A stretch of 64,000 nt of DNA from Tupaia tana (GCA_026018925.1 JAKSZU010000018.1:3442920-3506919); one strand, 5' to 3'. Shown: positions 32,028 to 44,424, counted from the first letter of the stretch. The notes: generated by a model not told the origin, from the letters alone. Program-made: numbers and translations.

Positions 32028-32335
32028 AGCACACATTCACACGGACACCTGTGAGGTCATGTGTGTGCGTGTACACACACCAGACAGTGCAAGCACGTGC
32101 ATGCACACAATACCCACGTCACACACACTGCACGCACACTCACATATCTGGGCACGCACACACCTGTACCTACACGTACATATGTTCCAACCACTGCACC
32201 ACCAAAGTACACCCCAGGCACGCTTACGCACTGTGCACATGCACATACTACATACAGACCACGTTTGCCTCTACACAGACACACCATGCAGGTGTATGCA
32301 CACTCACACACGGACACTGCACAGGAAGCGCACTG
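32028..32335 (+). repeat. CA-rich degenerate tandem tract
   Basis: About 300 bp of ACAC, GCACAC and TACACAC words without a fixed unit, with a long stop-free reading on the plus strand as a side effect. Confidence 0.85.
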
Positions 32336-32406
32336 GCCCATGCCCAGCGTGGCCTGCAGGCCCCGGCTCCCTGTCCACACTCCTGTGTCCAGGGGGCAAT
32401 GAACCT

Positions 32407-32505
32407 GCCCCAGCGGCCCTGCGAGGCCAGCTCGGTCACCTGACCTGAAGGAGGGAACACGGGCCCCCTTGGGGTCAGAAACCAAACCGAAGCCCCAGGG
32501 AGGGC
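32407..32505 (+). repeat. Diverged local duplication, copy 2
   Basis: GGCCAGCTCGGTCACCTGACC, GAAGGAGGGAACACGGGCCC and CTTGGGGTCAGAAACCAAACC pair with 30565-30660. Flanking sequence also keeps a shared CTCTGCTCCGG word, so the original duplication may have been longer. Confidence 0.65.
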
Positions 32506-34869
32506 TTTTCCAGCTTCAGGGCCTGGGCGGCGTAACTTCAGCGGCCCTCTGCTCCGGCGCACAGGCGTACCACGGCGTGGATCCCTCAGCGTGGCCTCAC
32601 TCGCTCTCACAGCTGGGGAGGCTGAGGCCCGGTGCACGCAGCAATCTGCAGGACTGTGTGGGGTGGTCCTTGCCCAGGCGAGGCTGCGTGGTGTCTTGCG
32701 GCTCCACCTGCGTGACTCCCTTGGCTCCTACCACGGCCTCGGCGGCAGCAGGTGCATCCTCACAGACAGGCCGGGCTTCACCCACAGACGAGAGCAGTGG
32801 AGTGGGCCTGGCCCAAGCTGGCGCTGCCCCCTGGCCCTCCTGACTTGGGAAGGGGCCGCGGTCCTGTACTGTGTGGCTCCTGGGAGCTGGGCGGCCCTCG
32901 GCCCTCTCCGCCTGCATACATCGGCGCCGCTAGCCCGCTCTGTACTGGCCTGGGGGCGCCCGGCGCTCCGCACAAAACTCCCACGACCGCCCAAGCCCGC
33001 TTTCCGGACAGGGAGACTGAGGCCAGAGAGCCCACACCCTCACCGGGGTCTGACCTGCCGCCTGGCCCAGCACATGCTAGAATGCCGAGGTGTGCCCACC
33101 TCAGTTCTCACAGCGGGGACTGCACTCCCCTGGAAGCCTGGGAGCCCTGCCCAGAGGCTCTGGGCTAACGGGCTGCGGGGCAGAGTCTGACCGGGGGCTC
33201 GGAAGAAGGTGCTAGGGTGGTCCGAGTCTCACCCACGCTCTGTGAGGGATGGAGGAAGGTCCCAGAGGAAGTGCCTAGCGTGGCTCAGACCCCACGGGGC
33301 GGGGTGAGGGGCCCGCTTCCCTGTCATTTCAGTCCCAGGGCTCGAGGCCCCCGTCCCCAGGGAGGCCGAGAGAAGGTGATCCAGGTGTGAGGCTCGGGAT
33401 CCTCAAGAGAGGCCAGATGGCTGCGTGGTGGCAGGTGCCACCTCCCCTACCGCCAGGCGCTCCGGGGAGCCCGGGGCTGAGTCACGCCGAGGGCTCCCTG
33501 CCCAGAAGGTGACTTTGGAACCTCAGAAGCTGGGGGGGTGGGGGAGGCTCTGACTCATAACCAGTCCCTTGACAAACGCGGGCCACCAGAGACGGCCCTC
33601 TCGGAGCAGGGAGGGTTCAAGGCGACAGTGGCACTGTGCCCTGAGCCCAGCCCAGGGGACGCATCGCCGGCGGGAGAGGCCAGCATGGCCATGCTGCAGG
33701 GGTGGATGCCCGAGCCGGTGGAGCACGGTGTGGGCCCACCAGCCCGCCGGATTGCTGTGTGAGCCCTGGGAGGAAGGGGAGAAGGGCCCCGCTACGCCAG
33801 GCTGAGAAGAGACAGCTGAACCCGACCTGGTTGGTGGGGACAGTCTCCTGGTCTCCTCCCCAGAATGTCCCAGGAGAGGGGGAGCACGGGGCCGGGCCGC
33901 CTTCCCCCCTTCCGTCCGCTCCTGCCTCTGCTCCTGCCTCCCGCTGTCCCCTGCCGCTGGCCGCTCTCCGCCGCCTCTCCCGCCCCCTCTCCGCCCCATC
34001 GCCAGCTCTTCCTCACACTCCATCCCAGTCTCTCGCTCTGACCTTCCCACACCTTGTGAGGTCACAGGCCTCCTGGAGAGGGGACCCACACCAGGAAACA
34101 GGCATCATCCCCGCGGCAGCCACAGCCTCCCCAGTGCCACCTCAGCCCTGCCGGCCCAAGTCCCCGCTGGGCCGCGGCTCCAAGGGGCAGCCTGCAGCGA
34201 CAGCCATCCCGAGGACAGCTCAGCCCGCCCTGTCGCAGCAGGAGGAAGCTGCAGCCCAGGCCGTCTGATGTCCCCAGCTGGCGCCGGCGTGGTGGGCAGC
34301 CAGCCCCTGGCAGCGACCGGGCATCAGAGGCCTTGGCAGACGGCAGGGCGGAGAGCGCGCGGGGGCGGGCGGCTGGCCAGGCACCCAGGACAGTGGCTCC
34401 AGCTGGAAGTGGGCGCTGGGAGCTGGGGGACGTGCCTACTGCTTCCTGTCCAAGGATGACACACGCCCGGTGCCAGTCCCCTGTGCATTACAGGCTGGGG
34501 GGCAGGGCCCTGAGCGGGGAGGGCGGGGGGGAGAGGGGCAGGAGCTTCCAACTGCCGGTGAGCTGTTCACAGGGAGAGGGCCCAGGAAGGGGCTGCCTGG
34601 TCTGCAGGGCGCTCTCCGCAGCCCTGGGGTTATCCGAAGGCCATTCTAGGGACAGAGGAGTGAAACTGCAGACGCAAGCGCGGGCCAGGACGGCCTGGGG
34701 CCTCGGTCTTCTCTGGGCAACCCCGGCAGCAGGCACTGGCTAAGACGTCCCTGCAGCAGGGGGCCGGCGCTGGCCGGTTCCTCTCTGCCCTCATCTATTC
34801 TGGGCTCGCTCTGCTCCAGGCCAGGCTGGGAAAGGGGCCGAGGCCGGGGAGGAAGCGGGAGGAGGCAGG
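32506..34869. other. GC-rich unique sequence
   Basis: A possible reverse MIR trace lies at 32,985-33,070 (TTTCCGGACAGGGAGACTGAGG). A pyrimidine-rich tract with CCGCTCTCCGCCGCCTCTCC words occupies 33,895-34,035. Guanine-tract clusters with G-quadruplex potential lie at 33,530-33,550 and 34,493-34,545. No exon is recognised. Confidence 0.45.
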
Positions 34870-34995
34870 CGGGGGATGATTTAGATGCTGTTCTGGGCAG
34901 GCCCCCGGAGAGCATGGGCAGCAGAGGGCGGTGGTGACAGATGGAGGAGCGCTTATTAAGGCTGAGTCAAAGATGCAAAGGGCTTTCTCAGGAGT
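34870..34995. promoter_or_regulatory. Candidate conserved noncoding block
   Basis: GGGATGATTTAGATGCTG and GCGCTTATTAAGGCTGAGTC followed by AAAGATGCAAAGGGC combine a TTATTAA core, an AP-1-like TGAGTCA and a TGCAAAG nuclear-receptor-like word in 120 bp. Confidence 0.33.
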
Positions 34996-36105
34996 CCTGG
35001 TGGGAAGGGAGGCCTGGAGCCACCACGGGGAGGGCTGGGCATGGTGCCCAGCCAAAGCCCACGCCGCATAGCTGGCCGCCGGCCGCCGGCTCCTGGCCGC
35101 GAGGAGGGTGTCTGCAGCCTGGCCGGGCCTGTGGGATCTGAGGCTCCAGGTTGGGTCCCCCTCTACCCTGAGCAGCCTGGGCCCGCGCTCCAGCCTTAGT
35201 CCACCCACTGTGGAACGGGGGGCTCCACCGAAGCTCTCAGACCTCTGAGCCGGGCACAGGCCTGTGAACAGGGGCCACGAGCCTCCTCCTCGCCTCCCCC
35301 TGTAACGCGCTCGCCGCTGCTTCGTCGCCACTGCCTTGAGGGCCCAGCAGCTGGGTCAGGTGTTTCTGGACCTGGTACAGACTTTGCGCACCCCATTCTC
35401 TGGGTACAATGGAGGCCACTGGCACAGGCAGCTCAGAGGGGTTCAGGGCATCCAGCCTCCTTCCCAGCCGTCTCCTGTCCCACGTGGCCCTGGCCTCCAC
35501 CTTCCCACTTACAAGGTGCCCAGGCCTCTGTCCTCCCCATCTGCGTGCTGTCCCCAGCTGAGAATGTCCAGGTGCCTCCCTATGCTGGCCCAATCCCACA
35601 TGTGTCATTTGAAGCACAAGTGACGTGCCACTTCCTCCAGGAGGCCTTCCTGGCTGCCTCCAGCCTACCAGTTGTCTCTCTCTCTGGGACAGTCCACCTA
35701 ACCTCAGCGTGGGGCTGTGAGCCAAGAGTCTGTGCCCATGGAGCTCTGGCTGGCGTGGATGGGATGCTCGGTCCCCAGGAAGCCTGGCCCGCTGGAGGCG
35801 GCAGAAGCCGGAGAGGGAAGTTTGTTCTGCAGCAGGAAAGGAGATGGTCTCGGGAGACAGGGCGCTTCTGCGGCAACGAGGACACTCCAGCCCTGAATCC
35901 CCGGGCGCTCGGAGCACGCCTGGCTCCGCGGGGCCTGGGTCTGCGGCCAGGCTGGAGGGAAGGAGCCGCTGTGTCTGGACTAAGGTGCAGCCCTGGGACG
36001 GGCACGGGGAAGGTCCAGAGCTCGGAGCCCCCAGGAGCCCCCCAAGGAGCTGCCCGCTCATCAGCCATGGGCTTCCAGGCCGTCCCAAGCCGGCTTCCTC
36101 CTCCC
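34996..36105. other. GC-rich sequence with an L2-like trace
   Basis: At 35,560-35,665, ACTTCCTCCAGGAGGCCTTCC followed by TGGCTGCC resembles the L2 'cctccaggaagccttccctga' region. A plus-strand frame at 35545-36444 has no recognisable domain and runs into a SINE. Confidence 0.45.
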
Positions 36106-36307
36106 ATTTTTAAATTTGCGCTTGGTGGGGGAGGGGGCGCCCCGGGGGACGGCCACCCCACAGTGCCTTCCCTCCACATCTCCCTTGTTGGGATTTTGGG
36201 CACACACACACGTGCCCGGCGTGTCTCCAGCTGCCAGGTCCAGACTCGAACCGCACAGCTGGCCACGTGGGATCCCGCTGCCTCGACCACCACGCCACGG
36301 GCTGGCC
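36106..36307 (-). mobile_element. tRNA-derived SINE, family A, copy 6
   Basis: GCGCCCCGGGGGACGGCCAC, GGGATTTTGGGCACACACAC, GTGCCCGGCGTGTCTCCAGC, CCAGACTCGAACCGCAC (reverse B-box) and GCCACGTGGGATCCCGC with a head ending ACGCCACGGGCTGGCCC follow family A on the minus strand. The CT-rich end before the tail is deleted. Confidence 0.75.
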
Positions 36308-36404
36308 CACACCGTCCTCTTAGCGGGAAACACGCAGCCCCCAGCCTGCTCCATTACCCGAGAGCGCTCGCTCTCCACCCATCGAATCAGACCGGTGTCC
36401 TAAG

Positions 36405-36515
36405 GGCCGCAGCCCGACAGGTATTAAACTTTAATGAGCGCTAATGGCTTTGCCCTACTTTGGAGCAGCCGGCCTGCATTTATGAACATTTAATTTCTCA
36501 GGCCTTGCCCTCTCC
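36405..36515. promoter_or_regulatory. Candidate conserved noncoding block
   Basis: GGTATTAAACTTTAATGAGC, GCTAATGGCTTTGCCC, CTGCATTTATGAACATTTAA and TTTCTCAGG give a dense set of TAAT cores around an AGCGCT palindrome in 100 bp. Confidence 0.42.
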
Positions 36516-37619
36516 CTCCCTCTCCTGCCGCCCCCGCTGGCTCCCACCTCTACCCCCACCCTCTGCCCTCATGGATGGCTGTGGCCCGGTCAGCACGAGG
36601 CTCAGCCTCGGTGTCCTCCTCCGGGGATGAGCAGGACTGCTGTCTGTGACAAGAAGCAGGGGCAGGGCCTCAGGCTCCAGGTAGACGAGCAGAGGAGTGG
36701 CCAGGCCCCAGGCTCCACACTGCCCGCACCCCTCACGCCCAGCTCCAGCCCAGCCCCTGCTCCCCTTCCCTCCTGGGCCTGCTTCATGCCTGCAGGGCCC
36801 TGGCTGGCAGCCAAGTCCCTGCTGCCCCCTGGCGGCAAGAAGCCTCACCTGCCCGTGGGGGCCAGAGGGACCACAGGGCCCAGGCCCAGGCCCAGCCACC
36901 CGCTGGGGGTCATAGGAGGAGCTAGAAGGGGTCTTGGACAGAGGAGCCCAATCCTGGCCAGAATCCCTCGACAGTCAGCACTTTGGGGCTGGGTGCCGCC
37001 TCATGTAGTGGGTTCCTGCCTTTGCAATGCCGATCGCACAGCAGCCTAAAGACTGTTCTGGAAGTTCCAACCTATGTCTATCAACGGTAGGGCTCTTTGG
37101 GCCTCAGACGTCATTTCCACAAAACAGGATCAACAAACACCCTCACAGCTGCCAAGACAGCGCTGGTGGGGCGCCCACCGCGAGCAGGTCGGTGCCAACA
37201 GCACGTGACAGTAGACCCAGCCACCAGCCCAGTCGGGTGACTTCGCCTGCGGCTGGCAGGCCGCTGGGGCGGGGCCTGAGTGACCGTGGCCGATCCCTGC
37301 CCCCGCTCGGCCAGAGGCCTCAGGAGCAGCCGTGGTATTTCCACGGGGCCTAGGGCCACAGTGGTCTCGGCCCTGAACCAGCAGCCTTCACCGGGCCCGC
37401 TGACCCCGCCGCCCCACCAGCCAGCCTCCACTCCTGTCACGGGGAGGAGGCCGAAGCCCAAAGGGTCAAGGAGGGTGGCCGAGCGGTGCCCGGGTTCTCT
37501 CACTGAGACATGTCTCTGGGGAAGGAGATGTCACAGGCGTTCCAGCCCAGCCCAGCCGAGGCCAGCCAGAGCAGACACGGTCACCTCCTCAGCCTCGGCG
37601 CCAGCATCCCGGAGGTAGG
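36516..37619. other. GC-rich unique sequence
   Basis: Nothing is recognised. Confidence 0.5.
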
Positions 37620-37735
37620 GCTCCCCAATGCTTTGGAGGCCAAACGCTGGGTTCCAGTCCTTTCCACAACTTCCTGGCGTGGTATCAGGATGGGCCTGTG
37701 TCCTTATCTGCGACACGGGGACAGTGGGAAAACCG
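37620..37735 (+). repeat. MIR-like fragment, plus strand
   Basis: TTTGGAGGCCAAACGCTGGG, CCAGTCCTTTCCACAACTTCC, and a CCTTATCTGCGACACGGGG word follow the MIR layout from the head to the 'tcatctgtaaaatgggg' region. Confidence 0.5.
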
Positions 37736-38240
37736 ACCCCCAACAGAACCGCCGGAGAAAATACGGGACACCAGTGAAGTTTAAATTACAGATAAACAAC
37801 AAATACTGTTTTCGATACAACAGCTTCATTAAAAGATAATCCACATTCCACACAATGGGCCCACTTACAGCTCAATGGCTTTTAGTAGTCACTGGGCCAC
37901 TGTCCCCATGATGGAGTTGGGATGTATTTGCCACCGCTAATAGAAGCCCTGTACCCGACAGCAATCTCTCTCTGCCCCCACCCTCAGCCCTGGGCAATGG
38001 ACATGTTAAAAGCATAAGTATATCCCAATGTCCCCTGGGACACACCTTCACAAAGCTGCACTGTAATGGGGTGTCCTGTCTGTTCTCTCTGAATCTGCCA
38101 GGCCTGTTCAACTCCTGAACTGACCAGGGACTGGTACTGTCCCTGCCACGTGCACAGTTGTTTTGTTACGGCTTTTTGCATGGTTTTAATCTGAGAAGAT
38201 TTCCTCTAGAAGCCGACCCTGAGACAGGTGGAGTGTAAGA
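37736..38240. repeat. AT-rich 500-bp block, probably an old interspersed repeat, unassigned
   Basis: Composition shifts sharply to AT-rich. Read on the minus strand, the end at about 37,755-37,800 (TGTAATTTAAACTTCACTGG followed by TGTCCCGTATTTTC) resembles the 3' ends of old mammalian LINE-type repeats. Two short minus-strand frames (37872-38111 and 37984-38181) overlap and match no family I recognise. It could instead be a retrotransposed transcript fragment or a conserved element. Confidence 0.35.
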
Positions 38241-40489
38241 GCGTATCTGGGGTGGGGATCCGGGCGGTGGGGGAGGGCTGTGCCGGGGGGCCACGGGGTC
38301 CCGCTGGCCAGTGCTGCAGCAGATCTGGAGAGCCGTGTCCCGGGGCGGCTGAGAGCCCTTCCCGCCCTGCTCGGGGTGGCTGGGGGTGCACCCCTGGGCA
38401 CTCGAGTTGCGGCTTGCCCTGGGACAATACTTTCACCCTCCAGCCTACAGACCAGCAGCCTCCGGGCTCTCCAACCACCTGCAGGGGACCGGGAAGTCAG
38501 GCGGAGAGGGTGCGGCTGGGGCCAGAGCAGCCGCCGCAGTGAACACAGGCAAGAGCGGGCGGGCTGGACAGGCCACCACGAGCGCACGCCCACCTGGACC
38601 CGCGGTGTGGACTGGCTCAGAAGTCGGGTCTGTGCAGATGAGACCGGGCGAAGACGACGTCATACTGGACTGGGACTGGGGTCCTTGTCCAGAAAAGAGG
38701 GGCCTGGACCCAGACGTGAAGAGGAAGCCGAGACGCTGGAAGAGGTGGAAGGGCCTCGCCGAGCCCCATCAGGGAAGCCTGGCCCCGGTGGCACCAGCGC
38801 CCAGGCTCTGTCCCCAGAACCACGAGGTAACAGCGTCCACGGTGCAGGCGTCCCAGCGCGGGCACTGGTGACCGTGGCCCCAGAAGGGGAGCGTGACAAG
38901 TCACTCCGCTGCCATGCCCCAGTCTCCTCAACTGACAAGAGGCGCACAGGAGTCCCCTCCTGGGGTGGCTGTGCATCAGACGCCCCGCACCCAGGAGGGG
39001 GCAACCCCTGTGCCACACCACTCACTGCGACTCTCCTGCTGCTGCGGGTGCACTGTCCCCCGCCTGTCTGTGGGGAGCTGACAGATCAGACCAGGGACGG
39101 TCCCTGCCGGGAAGGCTGGCGCCTGGCCCTGTCCACCCCGGGGCGCGGGCCACCATCAATCCCCGGTGCCTGCCCAGCCGCTTGTCAAGCTGCCAGAACC
39201 ACGCATCGCCCGAGCGCGGACACGAAATGCGATGTCTTAACACAACCCAGGGGGCTCTGCCGGGCGGCCGCAAGGGAAGCGACTCAGAAGCCGCCGGCGA
39301 CACTGGCGCCACGCCTCAGCCCTGTGAACCCCCGCGCCGTAAGTCCAGGGCGTGAGCGGGAGTGGCCCGCAAGGGTGAGGTATGGCAGACGCGAAGCCGG
39401 GCGCCTTTACTGCTCTGCACGCCACCCAGCGCCTGCAGGACACAGCCCGACCCTAGCCTGTCACACTGCTGGATGGGACGCAGAGCTGGCTCGTGACATC
39501 GGGGCTCCGAGGGGCCCACTGCGCTCGCCAGGCCCTGACTCGCCTGCACACCCACCCGGCATGGTGCCCCCACTCGGCGGGAATCAGACCCTGACCCTGG
39601 GGCCAGAAGCAAAGTGGCCCTCACCCCCCTTCTGCTGGTCATCGCCCCTCAGTCCTGCGAGGGTGTCGTCCTCCCGCCCAGGCCAGGTCCTGCCGGCCGG
39701 CTCACCAAGGGAGGCAGCAAACCTACTGCACGCAGGAAATGTGCCAAGTGCCGGGCACGGACACACACACACGGGCGCCCCCAGGCCTGACCTGCGCACG
39801 CCTCTCAGCCCATCCCCACGCGCGGCCGCGGCCTCTGCCCTCTGCCCTGCGCCCTCAGGCTTCGGCAGGGCTTAGCTGCCCTCTGGGGAAGACGAGGCAG
39901 AGCCTCACTCCGTGGGCCTCCGTGTCTTCAGTGCTCATTCCACGCAGGAGCCGAGCTCAGCCGTGCCCAGGCCGTGTGCCCGCTATGTCCCCTGTGGGCC
40001 TCGGGTCCCCCTCTAAAATGGCACACAGGAAGGGCCTCGTGACGTGTCAGGGTCCTGCTTCCTCACAGGGAGGGCGAGTCCCGGGAAGCTCGGTGTGTGC
40101 CCCACCCGGCCCACGCGAACAAATTCTGGTAAGCCCCGGCAGCTTCTCGGGGGTTCTGCCCACTGAGGAAGGCTTGAGTGACGTGCAGCCAGCCCCGCCC
40201 TCCCGGGACCTGGCTGGTGGCCTCAGACACCCAGAACCTTCTCTTGAATACCAAGGGCCACTGCATGTTCAGAGTGTGTCTCAAAACCCTTCTCCACCCT
40301 GTGGGACTTAGGCACACTGGGGTCTTGCCTGGGGGTGCTCCGTATAACCCCCTTGTCCCCCATTTGTCCTGCCCACACCAATCACCAGCCACCCACCACC
40401 TTCCCCTCCCATCTGTGGTCAGAACTAGGCCAGACAAAGGGAAGGAGCCCGGATCTTGCTGCCAGCCTCCCCTTCCTGCCTGCTTCTCA
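38241..40489. other. GC-rich sequence with a long but unsupported open frame
   Basis: A plus-strand frame is open from 38280 to 39875 (531 codons). Its translation is rich in Pro, Arg, Gly, Ser and Ala, has no recognisable domain, and is overlapped by other open frames on both strands. I regard it as the result of a low stop-codon density and not as an exon. Confidence 0.5.
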
Positions 40490-43140
40490 CCTCGTGTCCA
40501 CCTAGTCATCTGTCTACCCGTCCATCGTCCGTCTATCCACCCATCCATCCATCACCCACCTATCCGTCCATTGTCCGTCCATCCATCTGTCCATTGTCCA
40601 GCTATTTGTCCATCCATCCGTCGTCCATCCATCCATCATCCACCTATCCATCCATCATCCAGCTATCCATCCATCGTCCAGCTATCCATCCATCGTCCAG
40701 CTATCCATCCATCGTCCAGCTATCCATCCATCGTCCAGCTATCCATCCATCGTCCACCTATCCATCCATCGTCCAGCTATCCATCCATCGTCCAGCTATC
40801 CATCCACCTCCATCCATCCATCATCCACCTATCCATCCATCGTCCAGCTATCCATCCATCATCCACCTATCCATCCACCTCCATCCATCCATCGTCCAGC
40901 TATCCATCCATCGTCCAGCTATCCATCCACCTCCATCCATCCATCATCCACCTATCCATCCATCGTCCAGCTATCCATCCATCGTCCAGCTATCCATCCA
41001 CCTCCATTCATCCATCCATCGTCCACCTATCCATCCATCTCCATCCATCCATCCATCGTCCAGCTATCCATCCATCGTCCACCTATCCATCCATCTCCAT
41101 CCATCCATCCACCTCCATCCATCCATCCATCGTCCACCTATCCATCCATCTCCATCCATCCATCCATCGTCCAGCTATCCATCCATCTCATCCATCCATC
41201 CACCTCCATCCATCCATCCACCTCCATCCATCCATCCATCGTCCACCTATCCATCCATCGTCCAGCTATCCATCCATCGTCCAGCTATCCATCCATCTCC
41301 ATCCATCCATCCATCGTCCACCTATCCTATCCATCCACCTCCATCCATCCATCCATCGTCCACCTATCCTATCCATCCATCCATCGTCCAGCTATCCATC
41401 CACCTCCATCCATCCATCCATCGTCCAGCTATCCATCCATCGTCCACCTATCCATACATCCATCATCCAGCTATCCATCCACCTCCATCCACCCATCCAT
41501 CGTCCAGCTATCCATCCACCTCCATCCATCCATCCATCATCCAGCTATCCTATCCATCCATCCATCGTCCAGCTATCCATCCACCTCCATCCATCCATCC
41601 ATCATCCAGCTATCCTATCCATCCATCCATCGTCCAGCTATCCATCCACCTCCATCCATCCATCCATCGTCCACCTATCCTATCCATCCATCCATCGTCC
41701 AGCTATCCATCCATCGTCCACCTATCCATACATCCATCATCCAGCTATCCATCCACCTCCATCCACCCATCCATCGTCCAGCTATCCATCCACCTCCATC
41801 CATCCATCCATCATCCAGCTATCCTATCCATCCATCCATCGTCCAGCTATCCATCCACCTCCATCCATCCATCCATCGTCCACCTATCCTATCCATCCAT
41901 CCATCGTCCAGCTATCCATCCACCTCCATCCATCCATCCATCATCCAGCTATCCATCTATCGTCCAGCTATCCATCCACCTCCATCCATCCATCCATCGT
42001 CCAGCTATCCATCCACCTCCATCCATCCATCCATCATCCAGCTATCCATTCATCGTCCAGCTATCCATCTATCGTCCAGCTATCCATCCATCGTCCACCT
42101 ATCCATCCATCCATCATCCAGCTATCCATCTACCTCCATCCATCCATCCATCATCCACCTATCCATCCATCCATCGTCCACCTATCCATCCATCCATTGT
42201 CCAGCTATCCATCCATTGTCCAGTTATCCACCCATCTCCATCCATCCATCCATCATCCACCTATCCATCCATTGTCCACCTATCCATCCATCATCCAGTT
42301 ATCCATCCACCTCCATCCATCCATCCATCGTCCAGCTATCCATCCATCCATCGTCCAGCTACCCATCCATCTCCATCCATCCATCCATCGTCCACCTATC
42401 CATCCATCCATCATCCACCTATCCATCCATCCATCGTCCAGCTATCCATCCATCCATCGTCCAGCTACCCATCCATCTCCATCCATCCATCCATCGTCCA
42501 CCTATTCATCCATCCATCATCCACCTATCCATCCATCCATCGTCCACCTATCCATCCATCCATCGTCCACCTATCCATCCATCCATTGTCCAGCTATCCA
42601 TCCATCATCCACCTATCCATCCATCGTCCAGTTATCCATCCATCTCCACCCATCCATCCATCGTCCACCTATCCATCCATCCATCGTCCAGCTATCCATC
42701 CATTGTCCAGTTATCCACCCATCTCCATCCATCCATCCATCATCCACCTATCCATCCATTGTCCACCTATCCATCCATCGTCCAGTTATCCATCCATCTC
42801 CTCCCATCCATCCATCGTCCACCTATCCACCCATCCATTGTCCAGCTATCCATCCACCTCCATCCATCCATCCATCGTCCACCTATCCATCCATTGTCCA
42901 CCTATCTGTCCATCGTCCATCATCCACCTATCCGTCCGTCATCTTCCTATCCAACCGTCCACTTGTCCACCCATCCGTACACCATCTGTTCATCCATCCA
43001 CCTAGCCACCTGTTCACTGTCCACCTATCCTCACATCTGTCCACTCGTCCGTCCACCGTCCACCTGTCCTTCTACCCATCCCAATACCTTTCCTGCCTGC
43101 CTTTCAGCCACCCACCGACCCGCATCCATCCTTTCATCCC
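40490..43140 (+). repeat. ATCC-type minisatellite array 3 (19-bp core unit)
   Basis: About 2.65 kb is built on the 19-bp unit CTATCCATCCATCGTCCAG, mixed with longer composite units containing CACCTCCATCCATCCATCC. The variants ATCATCCACC and ATTGTCCAGTT increase toward the right. Both edges (before about 40,610 and after about 42,900) are degenerate with CCGTCCAC-type words. Because 19 is not a multiple of three and the unit has no stop codon in any plus-strand frame, two overlapping frames of 1008 and 849 codons arise, with a 19-residue protein period. They are not genes. Confidence 0.97.
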
Positions 43141-43144
43141 CACG

Positions 43145-43760
43145 TGCAGGCATCCCGTGAGTATTTCCCAGCACTGCCCACCCTGGAGACGCAGCAGTGA
43201 GTGAAACGGATGTACAAGCACTCCTGAGGACTGTGTTCCAGCCAAGGGAGAAAGACTAGGGGCGAGGCGGCAGCTCCATGGCAGAGGTAGTGTGCTGCTC
43301 GAGGAAGCTGGACCCCACATGGCAGCCACGGTTCCAACCCCCACCCTGTCAGGCTGAGCCACACACATCCGAGTACTCAGGACCGCAGGAGGGACTGCAG
43401 CGTGGCGGGCCCTGAGGAGGGTGCCCGTGTGCTCGCATGCACTCTACATGAGCAAAACGAGACCGAAATGAGACAATCTGGGGTGTCAGGGCGACGTGGG
43501 TGCGTGGGGTGGTCAGGGCGTCATAAGTGCAGGTGGTTCCACTGGGGGGGGCAGTTAGACCGGGTGACCTGGGAGGGTCTCGCCAGGGAGGTGACATCAG
43601 AGCTGAGGCTAAAGGTCAGGAAGAAGCCAGCTGTGCAAAATCCGAGTGAAAGCACATCGCAGGAAAGGGCACAGCAGGGCGAAGGCCCGCGGCCAGACCA
43701 TGCAGGAGGGAGCCAGAGAGGCCCAGACTGGGGAGGGTAGGAGCAGGCGGGCGTGGTGGG
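43145..43760 (-). repeat. L2 LINE fragment, minus strand
   Basis: In order: GTGAGTATTTCCCAGCACTG, CCTGGAGACGCAGCAGTGAG, then GAGGTGACATCAGAGCTGAGG, AGGAAGAAGCCAGCTGTGC, AAAATCCGAGTGAAAGCAC, GGAAAGGGCACAGCAGGGC, GAAGGCCCGCGGCC. These match reverse L2 landmarks ('gatacagcagtgaacaaaac', 'gacatttgagctgagac', 'aaggagccagccatgc', 'gaacagcaagtgcaaaggccc'). The stretch 43,280-43,420 between them is not clearly L2. Confidence 0.68.
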
Positions 43761-44424
43761 GGTGCCGTGAGAGCGAGGGCTCGGGTGCCCAGGTGCTGAC
43801 GGAGCGTCTGCCCTCCCTCACACAGCATCCATGCGCACGGCTGGCCGCCTTCAGCTACCGGGACCAGCAGAGCCACCCAGAGGCAGAGGCTGCTGGTTGC
43901 ACAGGGCCGTCCCCCTCACCCGTGGGCCCTCCGTGGTGCCTGAGCCTCATGCAGACTGCCAAGGCCTTGGAGGAGGGGGCCTGGAGACCCTGAGTGTGAC
44001 ACTGTGTGGCCAGGGGGGCCCTGACACCTCCCAAAGCCGACTGGGCTACGTCAACAGCCAAGCTGCTCCAAAGACGTTCCAGGGACATTGCCGAGCCCTG
44101 CTCTCACCCATCACCCATCAGAGTGACATCTGTTACTGAGAAGCCCAGGAGAAGGTTCCAGAAGGAGTGTTCCCGGAGGGCGGCATTGGGTGGGGAGCTG
44201 TTCCCAGCACCCAGCCAGCTGGATCGACCTTCCCGGACACTGACGGCACAGGGTCCCCTCCATGGCCTTCAGTAACAGCAATCCACACGTCACCGCCCCA
44301 CAGGTCGAGCCAGCGGCTAGAGTGCGACCTCCTAAAGGCCCAGCTGAGTCAGCGGGGTTGGAGTCCAGCTCTGCACCTCCGCCATGGGGACAAGGAAGGC
44401 AGTGACAACAGAGCGCCCTTCCGC
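43761..44424. other. GC-rich unique sequence
   Basis: A possible plus-strand MIR trace lies near 44,330-44,400 (GGTTGGAGTCCAGCTCTGCAC). Nothing else is recognised. Confidence 0.45.

Noticed and set aside
37872-38181. Retroviral or LINE coding remnant on the minus strand
   Set aside because: Two short overlapping frames show no polymerase, protease or gag motif that I recognise.
38280-39875. 531-codon gene
   Set aside because: No domain, biased Pro/Arg/Gly/Ser composition, competing frames on both strands, and no visible splice or promoter context.
40178-43204. Long Ser/Pro/His/Ile-rich proteins (1008 and 849 codons)
   Set aside because: Both frames read the same ATCC-type array in different phases. 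The 19-residue periodicity is three times a 19-bp unit.
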